Origin: Chryseobacterium gleum
GTDB taxonomy: Bacteria > Bacteroidota > Bacteroidia > UBA10329
Length of the DNA stretch: 8,168 nt
Direction: 5' to 3'
Assembly (NCBI GenBank): GCA_945874195.1
Contig: CAMCFW010000082.1
Location: 1 to 8,168 of the forward strand
Numbering within the stretch: the stretch's first letter is position 1; every line of letters begins with the position of its first letter. Shown here piece after piece: positions 1 through 7,247 of the stretch. The notes under the pieces were generated by a model. It saw only the letters and a list, made by a program, of their open reading frames with translations. It had not been told where the DNA came from and ran no database searches. The translations under genes were made by a program, and so were the position numbers.

Positions 1-1201
1 GTTCACTTAGGTCAAGGCGATGGGTGGCGGTGCCCAACCACACATTAGACTGAAGCAATATGACACGACCACTTGGATCGATCAAGCGAATATCGGTGAG
101 GGCATTGGTCACGCTTTCAAGGCTGATGTATAGCTGATCGTTTGTCGGATTTGGAAATACGCTAAGCGATCTGGAAAGAACCGACTCGTTGATGCCAATG
201 ATGCCGGGTGTCAATCCATCTGAAGTTTTCAGACCGGCTCGCGGGCCGTTCAACGCAGCAAGCATTCGTGTACGCTGTCCGTTGGTAAAAAAGTTCAAGC
301 ATTCGTCATCGCCATAGTCCATGTAATTGTTGGCCATGTCGCCATTGGGGCCATTGTTGCAGCTGATGTGTGGAAATTCGGTGCAATTACCATTTCCATC
401 GCTGTAATTGGGTTCTAATTGAACCGGAGTATCGCTCACAAGATCGCTTGCGTTGCAGTTGGTGTTGGTTCCACCAGAGCCCCAAAGGTGATCGAGATTG
501 AAATAATGCCCGATCTCGTGGGTGGTGGTTCTTCCAAGTCCATACGAGCTCGAAAGGTTTCCGATGTTTCCGAAATAGCGAAAGCCGATCACGATCCCAT
601 CAAGCGAGGTAGGCGTTATCCCTGGTTGATAGGCAAATCCCAAAAGACCTCCTCCAATGTTGCAGACCCAGATATTCAGATAGTCGTTAGGTGGCCAACC
701 GTTCCGCCCTCCCAAATTGGTGTATTTCACATCGTCAGACCCGTTCCAATTGGTCACGGTGGTTTGTGTCCGGGTAATGCCATTGCTCAGAAAACCATCT
801 GGATCCTGCTGTGCCAGTCCGAATTGGATCTCGCAATCGGCCACCAGGTTGGTCCAAACCGAGGGTACATCGACCACATCGGCATTCATAGCCCTGTAAT
901 CTTCATTCAGCACATCGATCTGCGATTGTATCTGTTCGTCAGAAATGTTCTGTGCGGTAGTGGAATAAACCACATGCACCACCACCGGAATTGTGACCAC
1001 CGCGCGGTCGGTCTTGTTTCCGTTCTCGGCTATCCAACGTTCGGTAAACTCCTGAATGTTGTTGCGGGCGGCAGCCAGTTCGGGATTCAGGGCCAGTTGT
1101 TCGGCCATTTTTTCTGAAGTTCCGCAATGGAGTTGCTGTGCAACTGCAGCGCTGCCCAGCACCATCAGTGCGAGGAAACAAATTGTAAATGGTCTTCTCA
1201 T
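1..1201 (-). CDS. Secreted M43 (pappalysin/cytophagalysin-like) zinc metalloprotease with T9SS type A sorting domain, C-terminus cut by window edge
   Basis: The frame opens at ATG 1201 and stays open for 400 codons to the left edge, so the stop and the last residues lie outside the window. Residues 1-21 are a signal peptide (basic start, hydrophobic core, AVA|Q cleavage), which supports this start. A mature peptidase domain follows. Its zinc site is HEIGHYFNLDH at 228-238: zinc ligands H228, H232 and H238, catalytic E229. It is followed by DTPVQ and by the Met-turn segment NYMDY (292-296, M294) with DDECLNFFTNGQ just after. This layout is typical of Bacteroidota M43 enzymes; asparagine at 235 replaces the usual metzincin glycine. 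From residue 348 (VFPNP) a T9SS type A sorting domain starts, with about 53 residues visible; from the family's usual length some 20-30 residues are missing. The protein should be exported by Sec, then secreted or surface-anchored by T9SS, and cleave extracellular proteins; the substrate is unknown. It lies 48 bp downstream of the CHU_C gene and may be co-transcribed or use its own promoter. Confidence 0.93.
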   Translation of the reverse strand, partial: MRRPFTICFLALMVLGSAAVAQQLHCGTSEKMAEQLALNPELAAARNNIQEFTERWIAENGNKTDRAVVTIPVVVHVVYSTTAQNISDEQIQSQIDVLNEDYRAMNADVVDVPSVWTNLVADCEIQFGLAQQDPDGFLSNGITRTQTTVTNWNGSDDVKYTNLGGRNGWPPNDYLNIWVCNIGGGLLGFAYQPGITPTSLDGIVIGFRYFGNIGNLSSSYGLGRTTTHEIGHYFNLDHLWGSGGTNTNCNASDLVSDTPVQLEPNYSDGNGNCTEFPHISCNNGPNGDMANNYMDYGDDECLNFFTNGQRTRMLAALNGPRAGLKTSDGLTPGIIGINESVLSRSLSVFPNPTNDQLYISLESVTNALTDIRLIDPSGRVILLQSNVWLGTATHRLDLSE

Positions 1202-1221
1202 TCGGTTTGGTTCGAGAACAA

Positions 1222-1229
1222 CAAATTTA
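1222..1229 (-). promoter_or_regulatory. Candidate Bacteroidota -7 element for the M43 protease gene
   Basis: On the minus strand the sequence reads TAAATTTG, an exact match to the Bacteroidota -7 consensus TAnnTTTG. It lies 20 bases before the ATG at 1201, which would give a short leader. No TTG of the -33 box is seen at the normal distance (about 17-23 bases upstream), which would fall in the end of the CHU_C gene. The site is therefore only a candidate; read-through from the upstream gene is the alternative. Confidence 0.3.
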
Positions 1230-1249
1230 GCGAATCAGATACCTATCAC

Positions 1250-4200
1250 CTATCGGATAAGCGTTATCGTACCACTTTTAGAATAGGATTGACCGCTCGA
1301 AGACACGAAACTGATGTAATAAACATAAGCGCCCTGTGGTTCAGACTTTCCTTTCCACGACCCATTCCAACCTTCATTCGGGTCGGTGGTTTCGAAGATG
1401 CGCTGCCCCCATCGGTTGTAGACCTGAAACAGATAGCTTGCAGCGTCCACGTAGATCGTCACGGGTTTGAATACATTATTGATCCCTTCGGGCATGAACG
1501 CATTTGGTGTGAATACGTTGGGAGTCTGTTTGGCACAGGCACGGTTCGATTCGCTCAATTCTTGGAAAAGCACGGGATCAGGAGATCCGATGGGAAGTGA
1601 AGGTCCTTCTACTGCCTCAATGTAATAACAGAAGTTCCCTTCACCAATGATAATGTCCTGAATAGAATCGGTCAGTGTCAACTGTCCGGGCGGAACGGTT
1701 CGGAGATATTCGTATGGACCATCAACGCTACGGTATATGTTATATGCCGTGATGGGTCCTCGCCAACCTTCATAGGCATTCCACTGAAGCGTGTTGGTAC
1801 GGTCAGATTGGGCTTCTGCCTCAAGCAAAATGGTCCGCGACATGTTCAGTGTATCTGCGTTCATGTCGCAGCTGTCAACGCCTATGATGGAATAATAGTA
1901 ACTGTAAAGTGATGGGCGGGCCGATGCATCGGTATAACTATAGAATCGGGTGTTCAGATCGAAGGGAACGAACCAAAGATCCGTCATTGTTTCAGGGGTT
2001 TTTCCGCGTTCGATCTTGAAACCGATGTATCCGGCCGTACTGTCAACAAAGAAATATTCTTCCACCCCGTTGTTGGTAGGCTGAACGGTAGTGTTGTAGT
2101 TGTAGCTGTATTCGGGTCGTTTCGGAACCTTAATTAACACGCAGACCTGATTGGAGGAAGAAGTGAATGCCGTGGGGGCATTCTGAACCGCACGCACACA
2201 ATAACAGTAATTGGCTTCTTCGTTCAATCCTGTATGAGTGAAACCCAGTGTGGTGTCTGCTGTTTGTCCGACCCGAACCGCAGGCGCTCCGTCCTGCGAA
2301 GCGTAGATATCGTAGCGCAATACTCCTCCAGGCCAATTATCATACGAATTCCATTGCAGATCGGTCGAGCGTTCACATCCGTTGGGGGTAACGGTTAAGA
2401 ACATGGTGCGCTGAAAGCCGTCAGGTGTTCCCGTAACATCGCAGTTGTTGGTGGCTTTCAATCGGTAATATTCGGATTGCGTGGATGCCAACGAGTTAGG
2501 ATTCGTCCAAAATGTATTGTTGTAGCCAACGTTTGTAAAGACCTCGCCCCAAGCCACCAGGTCAGGATTCTGCTCAATGATGTACTCCACCACATTCAAT
2601 TGGGCGTTGGGCGACCAGCCTATGGTGGCCAATCCAGTAGCCTTGTCAACCGAAACGGAATCGATGGCCTGTGGGTCGGGCATGGCCGGATTGTTCAGAA
2701 TATCTCCAACGACATTCGAAACTGAAGTGCATGGCAGGTTATCTGTCAGGTCTATACGGTAATTCACTTGTTCCTGACACCAGACCACAGGGTCCACATA
2801 GCTCAAACCGAAGGTGGTTCCTATCTGAGTCCAGGTTCCGATAGGATATTCGCGAAAGACCTGATAAAGCCCTTGTCCGTTCCCGTTTGAGGACGGGAGA
2901 GGGGGCGAAGCAACGGGAGTCCAGTTCAAATTGGCTGTGGTCCCTGCATTTGTGAGGGTTAGGTAGATGGAGGAAACCGTATCGACAGCGGCATCAAGTT
3001 GAGCGTTATTACATCCCGATTTTGTCCGGATGTAATAGAAGTTGGGTCCACTTGTGGTAGGAGCAACCACTGGGTTTCCGGCCGCGTGAGTGTAGGTTCC
3101 GGTCGCAATATTGCCTATGGTACCGATCTGCTGAAAAGGACCCGAGGCAGATAGGCTGTGATAAATAACATACTCAACGAACGAGGGCGGAATAAAGTTG
3201 TCCGTTACGGGTTGCCAACTAAGGGTTATATCTCCATTAGCAGCTGTGCTCACACAATGGGGGTCGGGGCTGTCAACGACAGGTTCTCCCAGCACGGTCA
3301 CGGAAACGTTCACAATGGTGGAGCCGCTTGCAGGACAGAAGTCGTCCTCTACTTTAAAGAGAAAATTGTAGGTGGATGATAGGTTTGCGCAGGCATTATA
3401 GGAGGCCACGTGATCACAGGAGGTCTGCCAATTGAAGGTGGTGGAAATGGTACCAGAACCGGTTGCAGGCGGACTGATATTGCTGAGCGTGGCGCAGGGT
3501 GCGTTCAAACATCCGGCATTCGCATTCGTAAATCCGGTTCCGAACTGCGAACCCTCTGCCGTGAACGACATGATCTGCGGAACCCCAGCGTTTAGGTCGT
3601 TGTCAACAGCAGATATCGTGAAGTTGACCAGATCCCCAGCCTCAACCGTCACTTCATAACCGATTGCTGTGCCTGGTGCCGACCAAATAGGCGCATTAAT
3701 GTTCGGGATCGAGTTGGGTGTCGAACAGGCAACGAATGAAACCGTCATCTCGCGAATGGTGCGCGATTTAAGTTGACCACAGCGCCAAGCGTCAACAGCC
3801 ACTATCATCGAATAACTGCCCTGTATGCCGGCATTAGACAGATACTGAAATTGACCCGTTACTGGATCTAATGTGATGGTATTGGGGCCCGGCAGTGGCG
3901 AATTGGCGTTGAAACCGGGCTCATATTGTATAGGAGAGCCGGACGTGCCGAGTGCTGGAGCAAATGAATAGCTCAACGAATCCTGATCGGGATCAATTGC
4001 ATTGTTGTTGTATCTCAGTTCGTAACCGGAACAGCGCAACGAACTTGGATTTTCGGCAAACTGTGGGCTCGAATCAAAACACGGATCCGTGTTCTGATTA
4101 TTGTAGGGGTACATTGTCACACTGAAATTGAAATTTTGCGAGGTGGAGTTTACCAAGTTCTGTACATCGTTTCTACAACAAGCCTCGTAGGTGAACACAT

Positions 4201-4591
4201 AACCTTGTGGTGGTGGAGGTCCAGGAATGGCCACTGGTGCTGAGGCGAATATGTACTGCTGAACAGAAATATCTTCAATCCCATCGGCACATGTGTATCC
4301 GCACGCACTTGAAGTGACATCAGTCTGGGAAACCAGGGTCAAGGCCAAACTGGTCAGCGTTGGGCAATTGGAAACGGCAAGTTGAGGCGCCACGATGGTC
4401 TGATTCGGAATGGAGCAGTCACGGTAGGCCGTCATGTAAAAAATGAACTTACCTGCATCAGGACCACTTTGCACACACACCCAATAAAGGTCGCCACTTG
4501 TAATGTGGCTTGCCAAGGCTTTTTGCCGCTGAACGCCAAGCGACAACAACACGATCAGGAATAATTTTAAAACGACCTTGGTCCGATCCAT
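1250..4591 (-). CDS. Large secreted protein with fibronectin-III-like modules and C-terminal T9SS type B (CHU_C, gliding motility-associated) sorting domain
   Basis: This 1113-residue protein begins with a signal peptide (basic start, hydrophobic core about 6-20, likely cleavage ALA|S after residue 27). Residues 28-290 match the N-terminal region common to many Bacteroidota CHU_C proteins: SHITSGDLYW at the start, AYRDC (55-59), YEACCRN (135-141), a DPVTGQF block near 242 and a final VAC near 289. A cysteine-containing linker follows, then about six fibronectin-III-like modules (about 442-1020), most marked by an early LxW and a later Y.IY or Y.VF strand. The last 90 residues are the type B sorting domain, with NVFTPNAF at 1025-1032, YNRWG at 1058-1062 and GWNGSWKG at 1074-1081, ending in TLIR. 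This domain directs export by T9SS and surface attachment or release. No catalytic domain is recognised, so an adhesin or structural surface role is inferred; the label 'gliding motility-associated' is a family name and does not prove a motility role. The start has no Shine-Dalgarno, as is normal in this phylum. Confidence 0.93.
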   Translation of the reverse strand: MDRTKVVLKLFLIVLLSLGVQRQKALASHITSGDLYWVCVQSGPDAGKFIFYMTAYRDCSIPNQTIVAPQLAVSNCPTLTSLALTLVSQTDVTSSACGYTCADGIEDISVQQYIFASAPVAIPGPPPPQGYVFTYEACCRNDVQNLVNSTSQNFNFSVTMYPYNNQNTDPCFDSSPQFAENPSSLRCSGYELRYNNNAIDPDQDSLSYSFAPALGTSGSPIQYEPGFNANSPLPGPNTITLDPVTGQFQYLSNAGIQGSYSMIVAVDAWRCGQLKSRTIREMTVSFVACSTPNSIPNINAPIWSAPGTAIGYEVTVEAGDLVNFTISAVDNDLNAGVPQIMSFTAEGSQFGTGFTNANAGCLNAPCATLSNISPPATGSGTISTTFNWQTSCDHVASYNACANLSSTYNFLFKVEDDFCPASGSTIVNVSVTVLGEPVVDSPDPHCVSTAANGDITLSWQPVTDNFIPPSFVEYVIYHSLSASGPFQQIGTIGNIATGTYTHAAGNPVVAPTTSGPNFYYIRTKSGCNNAQLDAAVDTVSSIYLTLTNAGTTANLNWTPVASPPLPSSNGNGQGLYQVFREYPIGTWTQIGTTFGLSYVDPVVWCQEQVNYRIDLTDNLPCTSVSNVVGDILNNPAMPDPQAIDSVSVDKATGLATIGWSPNAQLNVVEYIIEQNPDLVAWGEVFTNVGYNNTFWTNPNSLASTQSEYYRLKATNNCDVTGTPDGFQRTMFLTVTPNGCERSTDLQWNSYDNWPGGVLRYDIYASQDGAPAVRVGQTADTTLGFTHTGLNEEANYCYCVRAVQNAPTAFTSSSNQVCVLIKVPKRPEYSYNYNTTVQPTNNGVEEYFFVDSTAGYIGFKIERGKTPETMTDLWFVPFDLNTRFYSYTDASARPSLYSYYYSIIGVDSCDMNADTLNMSRTILLEAEAQSDRTNTLQWNAYEGWRGPITAYNIYRSVDGPYEYLRTVPPGQLTLTDSIQDIIIGEGNFCYYIEAVEGPSLPIGSPDPVLFQELSESNRACAKQTPNVFTPNAFMPEGINNVFKPVTIYVDAASYLFQVYNRWGQRIFETTDPNEGWNGSWKGKSEPQGAYVYYISFVSSSGQSYSKSGTITLIR
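1532..3268 (-). repeat. Tandem fibronectin-III-like modules within the CHU_C protein
   Basis: This stretch codes for residues about 442-1020. Core tryptophans mark successive modules at W459, W557, W659, W747 and W937; a module with an aromatic residue (F847 or F848) in place of the tryptophan fits the gap between the last two. Module length is thus about 88-102 residues. The best conserved pair is LQWNSYDNW (745-753) and LQWNAYEGW (935-943), each followed by Y.IY.S.DG in the same register, exactly 190 residues apart. LNW at 555-557 lies a further 190 residues before. The modules are degenerate at DNA level, so this is old duplication and not a recent tandem repeat. The module type is assigned from strand pattern and length only. 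Confidence 0.7.
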
Positions 4592-4615
4592 TTTGAGCTA
4601 CACAAGCTTAATCCG

Positions 4616-4656
4616 CTAAATTACCACATTATTACCCTTCGGGATCAGGTTTCAAA
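4616..4656 (-). promoter_or_regulatory. Possible promoter region of the CHU_C gene
   Basis: The 106-bp gap between the M16 homologue and the CHU_C gene is the largest in the window and has AT-rich parts. On the minus strand TAATTTAG (4616-4623) has one mismatch to the Bacteroidota -7 consensus TAnnTTTG. Further upstream TTTG (4653-4656) is followed after 18 bases by TAATAATG (4627-4634), which has good spacing but two mismatches. Neither option is a full match, so only the presence of a separate promoter in this gap is suggested, with its exact site undecided. Confidence 0.22.
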
Positions 4657-4668
4657 CGCCAAAGGAGA

Positions 4669-4694
4669 ACGCAATTTCGTAAGCGAAGTTGCGT
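4669..4694 (-). terminator. Hairpin after the M16 pair, probable transcription terminator or 3' end element
   Basis: ACGCAATTTCG (4669-4679) and CGAAGTTGCGT (4684-4694) form an 11-bp stem with one imperfect pair and a four-base loop. The hairpin begins three bases after the TGA stop of the M16 homologue on the minus strand, the usual place for a terminator. The bases after it on that strand (TCTCCTTTGG) are only moderately T-rich, so a classic intrinsic terminator is not certain; it may instead protect the 3' end of the peptidase mRNA. Confidence 0.45.
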
Positions 4695-4697
4695 CAA

Positions 4698-5969
4698 TCA
4701 GTTAGATCTTCCGGCTGTTATCAATATAAGTTCATCCTTTTGAAGATACTTGTTGGCCAAGATCCGAAGTTGTTCGGGAGTCATGGTCCTCACCTGTCTT
4801 ATCAGGTCGTGATGGGCATTCAATCCAAGGTCGTGTTTGATGTAGCCTTTCCATTTGCTGGCAATGTTGAACGGTCCGTCAATGCTTTTAAGAATGGAAC
4901 CCAACATGTAATTGCGCACAAGTTCGAGTTCCTGAGTAGGAATGAGGTCTTTTCTTATCCGTTCAATTTCGAAATGGATCTCGTTAATGGCCGCATCGCA
5001 CACAGAAGCCCCAACTTCGGTGGAAATGGACAGATGACCACTGTTTTTCAGACTAACCATTCCAGCATTTATGCCATAGGTATAGCCCTTGTCTTCTCGT
5101 ATGTTGGCCATTAGCCGCGAACCGAAATAGCCCCCCAGCACAGTACACAGCATTTGCATGCCCACATAATCCGCGTGGGTTCTGGCAAAAAGCACCCTAC
5201 CCATCCGAATAGCATTCTGAACCGCATCTGCCTTTTCCACATGAACCAAATGTTTTTCTGACCGGCCTATTTTTATAATCTCCTTTTCATGCGTGCTCCT
5301 CGAAGCCTGTCCGAAGTGTGTATTTAGTTCAACCAATGTCTGGTCATTCAATTTGCCGGACACCAATATGTAGTTCAGTGCGTTGTGAATGTGACGTTGG
5401 TGAAAGTCTATCAATCTGCCACGGTTCAATTTCTCATAGTCAGAAACCTCAGCCGAACGACCGTATGGATGTTGCGCACCGAAAAGAGTGGCGCTGAAAG
5501 CCTTCGAGGCCAGATAGCTCACCTTTTCTTGGTTCACCAGCATTTCCTGCTGACTTTTCAATACATATGTTTCCACTTCCCGCTCAAGAAACGAAGGGTC
5601 TGAATAAACCTCGGCCAATGTGCCGATGGTGTTTTTCAGGTGCTTGTTCAGGGTGAAAAGAGATAGTGAACTTTCATCGTGCGATACCTCATTTTGAATA
5701 TGTGCACCATAGAAATCGACCGATTCTGCAATTTCTGCGGCCGATCGTTTTCCGGTTCCTTCGGTTAGCAATCGAACGGTGGTTGAGGCCGTAAGCAGGT
5801 CGTCAGTTGCGGTTCCTATGCCGAATACCAATTCCACCTTTATTACGTCTTGCGCTCCTGCGTTAATGCCGAAGACAGGGAGTCCGTTGTCAAGATGATG
5901 CACTTTGGGTTCTAGAAGATCGATCTTCTCAATTTTACCAAAGGCCGGAAATTGTGTTCGGTCCAGCAT
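4698..5969 (-). CDS. M16 family peptidase-like subunit without zinc site (R/Y-type partner)
   Basis: The 423-residue protein has the M16B two-domain fold pattern: an N-terminal half from about 20 to 225 and a C-terminal half from about 238 to 420. The HxxEH zinc motif is absent; by hand alignment with its neighbour the site falls at about residues 62-66 (STTVR), with no zinc ligand. The C-terminal half keeps the M16 signature GGYFGSRLMANIREDKGYTY (279-298), in which R285 and Y298 fit the conserved R/Y pair that binds the substrate backbone in M16 enzymes. Bacterial M16B peptidases of this size often work as heterodimers of one HxxEH subunit and one R/Y subunit, so this gene very likely encodes the non-catalytic partner of the upstream M16 protein. 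Its ATG shares one base with the upstream stop, pointing to coupled translation. No signal peptide is visible (start MLDRTQFPAFGK), so a cytoplasmic location is most likely. A hairpin follows the stop. Confidence 0.92.
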   Translation of the reverse strand: MLDRTQFPAFGKIEKIDLLEPKVHHLDNGLPVFGINAGAQDVIKVELVFGIGTATDDLLTASTTVRLLTEGTGKRSAAEIAESVDFYGAHIQNEVSHDESSLSLFTLNKHLKNTIGTLAEVYSDPSFLEREVETYVLKSQQEMLVNQEKVSYLASKAFSATLFGAQHPYGRSAEVSDYEKLNRGRLIDFHQRHIHNALNYILVSGKLNDQTLVELNTHFGQASRSTHEKEIIKIGRSEKHLVHVEKADAVQNAIRMGRVLFARTHADYVGMQMLCTVLGGYFGSRLMANIREDKGYTYGINAGMVSLKNSGHLSISTEVGASVCDAAINEIHFEIERIRKDLIPTQELELVRNYMLGSILKSIDGPFNIASKWKGYIKHDLGLNAHHDLIRQVRTMTPEQLRILANKYLQKDELILITAGRSN

Positions 5970-5971
5970 CA
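5967..5971 (-). other. Stop-start overlap coupling the two M16 genes
   Basis: On the minus strand the bases read TGATG: TGA ends the catalytic M16 gene and ATG starts its partner, sharing one A. The 25 bases before this ATG contain no Shine-Dalgarno. Reinitiation by ribosomes finishing the first gene is the simple explanation and would support equal amounts of both subunits. Confidence 0.85.
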
Positions 5972-7213
5972 GCTTTTGCTTTTATAGATCAAGGTGGACG
6001 AATTCTCTCTGGTCAGGCTTGTTTTCACGATGGTCTGAATGTCTGATGGCTGTACACGCTCATACTTTTCGATGTCGGAATTTACTGCTTCCGCATCGCC
6101 TAAAAGTTCGTGATAGGCCAGACCAATGGCCCGATTCAAAAGATCCATTTGCGAAAACTCGTGATTAGAGATCACTTGGTTCTTGATCTTTTCAAATTCA
6201 CGGGGGTTTACAAGTTCCACTTTCAGAAGTTCCACCTCATCCCATATGGCCTGTTCGGCCACCGCCACCGAAACACCTTGCGAAACATGTCCAGCAATGG
6301 TGAAAAGGCTGGGGTCACGTTCGCCCATCACAAACGCACTCAGCGAGGTGAAGAGCCGTTTTTTCTTCACCAATTTCAGGTATAATCTGCTTGATTGACC
6401 GGCAGCAAGTATATCTGAAAGAAGATCCCAAGCGAAATAATCATCGTGCTCTTTCCCACACATGTGCCACGAAATGTAAATGGCATCCAACGGAACGTGC
6501 CGTTCAACTTCCAGTCGTTTTGCCTGTGCCTGAATGGGTTCTTTCGGCAGTTTTCTCACGGGTTTTTCACCTTTCTGAATTGGGCCGAACCATTTCTCAG
6601 AAAGCGCTTTCACCTGAGGGGTGTCCACGTTTCCGGCCACCACCATAATGGCATTCTTTGGCCGATAATGTTTCTCAAAAAAAGCCTTCACCATGGGCAT
6701 GGTGGCCTCTTCAATATGTTTCTCCTCCTTGCCGATGGTGGCCCATTGATAAGGATGCGTGGAGAACGCCAAAGGACGCATGAGCAACCAAGCATCGCCA
6801 TAGGGCTGATTGAGGTAGCGCTGTCGGAACTCTTCGATGACCACATTGCGCTGCACTTCAAGGCTTTTTTCGGTGAAAGCAAGGTTGAGCATCCGGTCGC
6901 TTTCCAACCAGAATGCTGTTTCCAGATTCTGTACCGGAAGGGTTATGTAATAATTGGTGATATCGGTGGAGGTGAAGGCATTGTTCTGCCCAGCGGCCAG
7001 TTGCAAAGGACCATCGTAATCTGGAATATTGGCAGACCCACCGAACATCAGATGTTCGAAAAGGTGGGCAAATCCGGTGCGGTCGGGGTCCTCATCGCGC
7101 GACCCAACATCATACATGATATTGAGGCAGGCCAGCGGTGTCGAACTATCGTGATGAACGAGGACAGTAAGTCCATTGTCGAGCACAAATCTGTCAAAAT
7201 CTATCTTTCCCAT
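5969..7213 (-). CDS. M16 family zinc peptidase, catalytic subunit (HxxEH)
   Basis: This 414-residue protein is an M16B (processing-peptidase-like) metalloprotease. The inverted zinc motif HLFEH lies at 50-54 in the context GSRDEDPDRTGFAHLFEHLM: H50 and H54 bind zinc and E53 is the catalytic base. The third ligand is E127 or E128 in VVIEEFRQR, at the expected distance of about 73 residues. The segments AGQNNAFTSTDITNYY (75-90) and ESDRM (104-108) are also typical of the family. In the C-terminal half the SSRL segment (274-277) is kept, but the place of the conserved tyrosine of the R/Y pair appears to hold T289 (RLFTS), so substrate binding is probably supplied by the partner encoded next. No signal peptide is seen, so it probably acts in the cytoplasm on peptides or partly unfolded proteins; the substrate is unknown. 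The start at 7213 is followed at once by the domain. It lies 34 bp after the membrane protein gene and may be in its operon. Confidence 0.94.
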   Translation of the reverse strand: MGKIDFDRFVLDNGLTVLVHHDSSTPLACLNIMYDVGSRDEDPDRTGFAHLFEHLMFGGSANIPDYDGPLQLAAGQNNAFTSTDITNYYITLPVQNLETAFWLESDRMLNLAFTEKSLEVQRNVVIEEFRQRYLNQPYGDAWLLMRPLAFSTHPYQWATIGKEEKHIEEATMPMVKAFFEKHYRPKNAIMVVAGNVDTPQVKALSEKWFGPIQKGEKPVRKLPKEPIQAQAKRLEVERHVPLDAIYISWHMCGKEHDDYFAWDLLSDILAAGQSSRLYLKLVKKKRLFTSLSAFVMGERDPSLFTIAGHVSQGVSVAVAEQAIWDEVELLKVELVNPREFEKIKNQVISNHEFSQMDLLNRAIGLAYHELLGDAEAVNSDIEKYERVQPSDIQTIVKTSLTRENSSTLIYKSKS

Positions 7214-7247
7214 TCAGTGCTGCAATGATAAGCAAACGTCATCCGGT

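Noticed and set aside
419..1117. A 232-codon open frame on the plus strand
   Set aside because: It lies antisense to the M43 peptidase, whose frame shows signal peptide, zinc motif, Met-turn and sorting domain. The plus-strand product has no recognisable domain.
939..1181. An 80-codon minus-strand frame inside the M43 gene
   Set aside because: It is a shifted frame within the well-supported protease; the Arg- and Gly-rich product is a typical frame shadow.
1241..1254. Direct repeat ACCTATC twice in a row at the end of the CHU_C gene
   Set aside because: Two copies of seven bases overlapping a stop codon are easily explained by chance; no further copies are seen nearby.
4689..5114. A 141-codon open frame on the plus strand
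   Set aside because: Antisense to the C-terminal half of the M16 homologue, which carries the R/Y signature; no independent coding sign.
6446..7228. A 260-codon open frame on the plus strand
   Set aside because: It is the antisense shadow of the catalytic M16 gene, covering its HxxEH region; the product resembles no family and has a composition typical of a reverse-strand reading.
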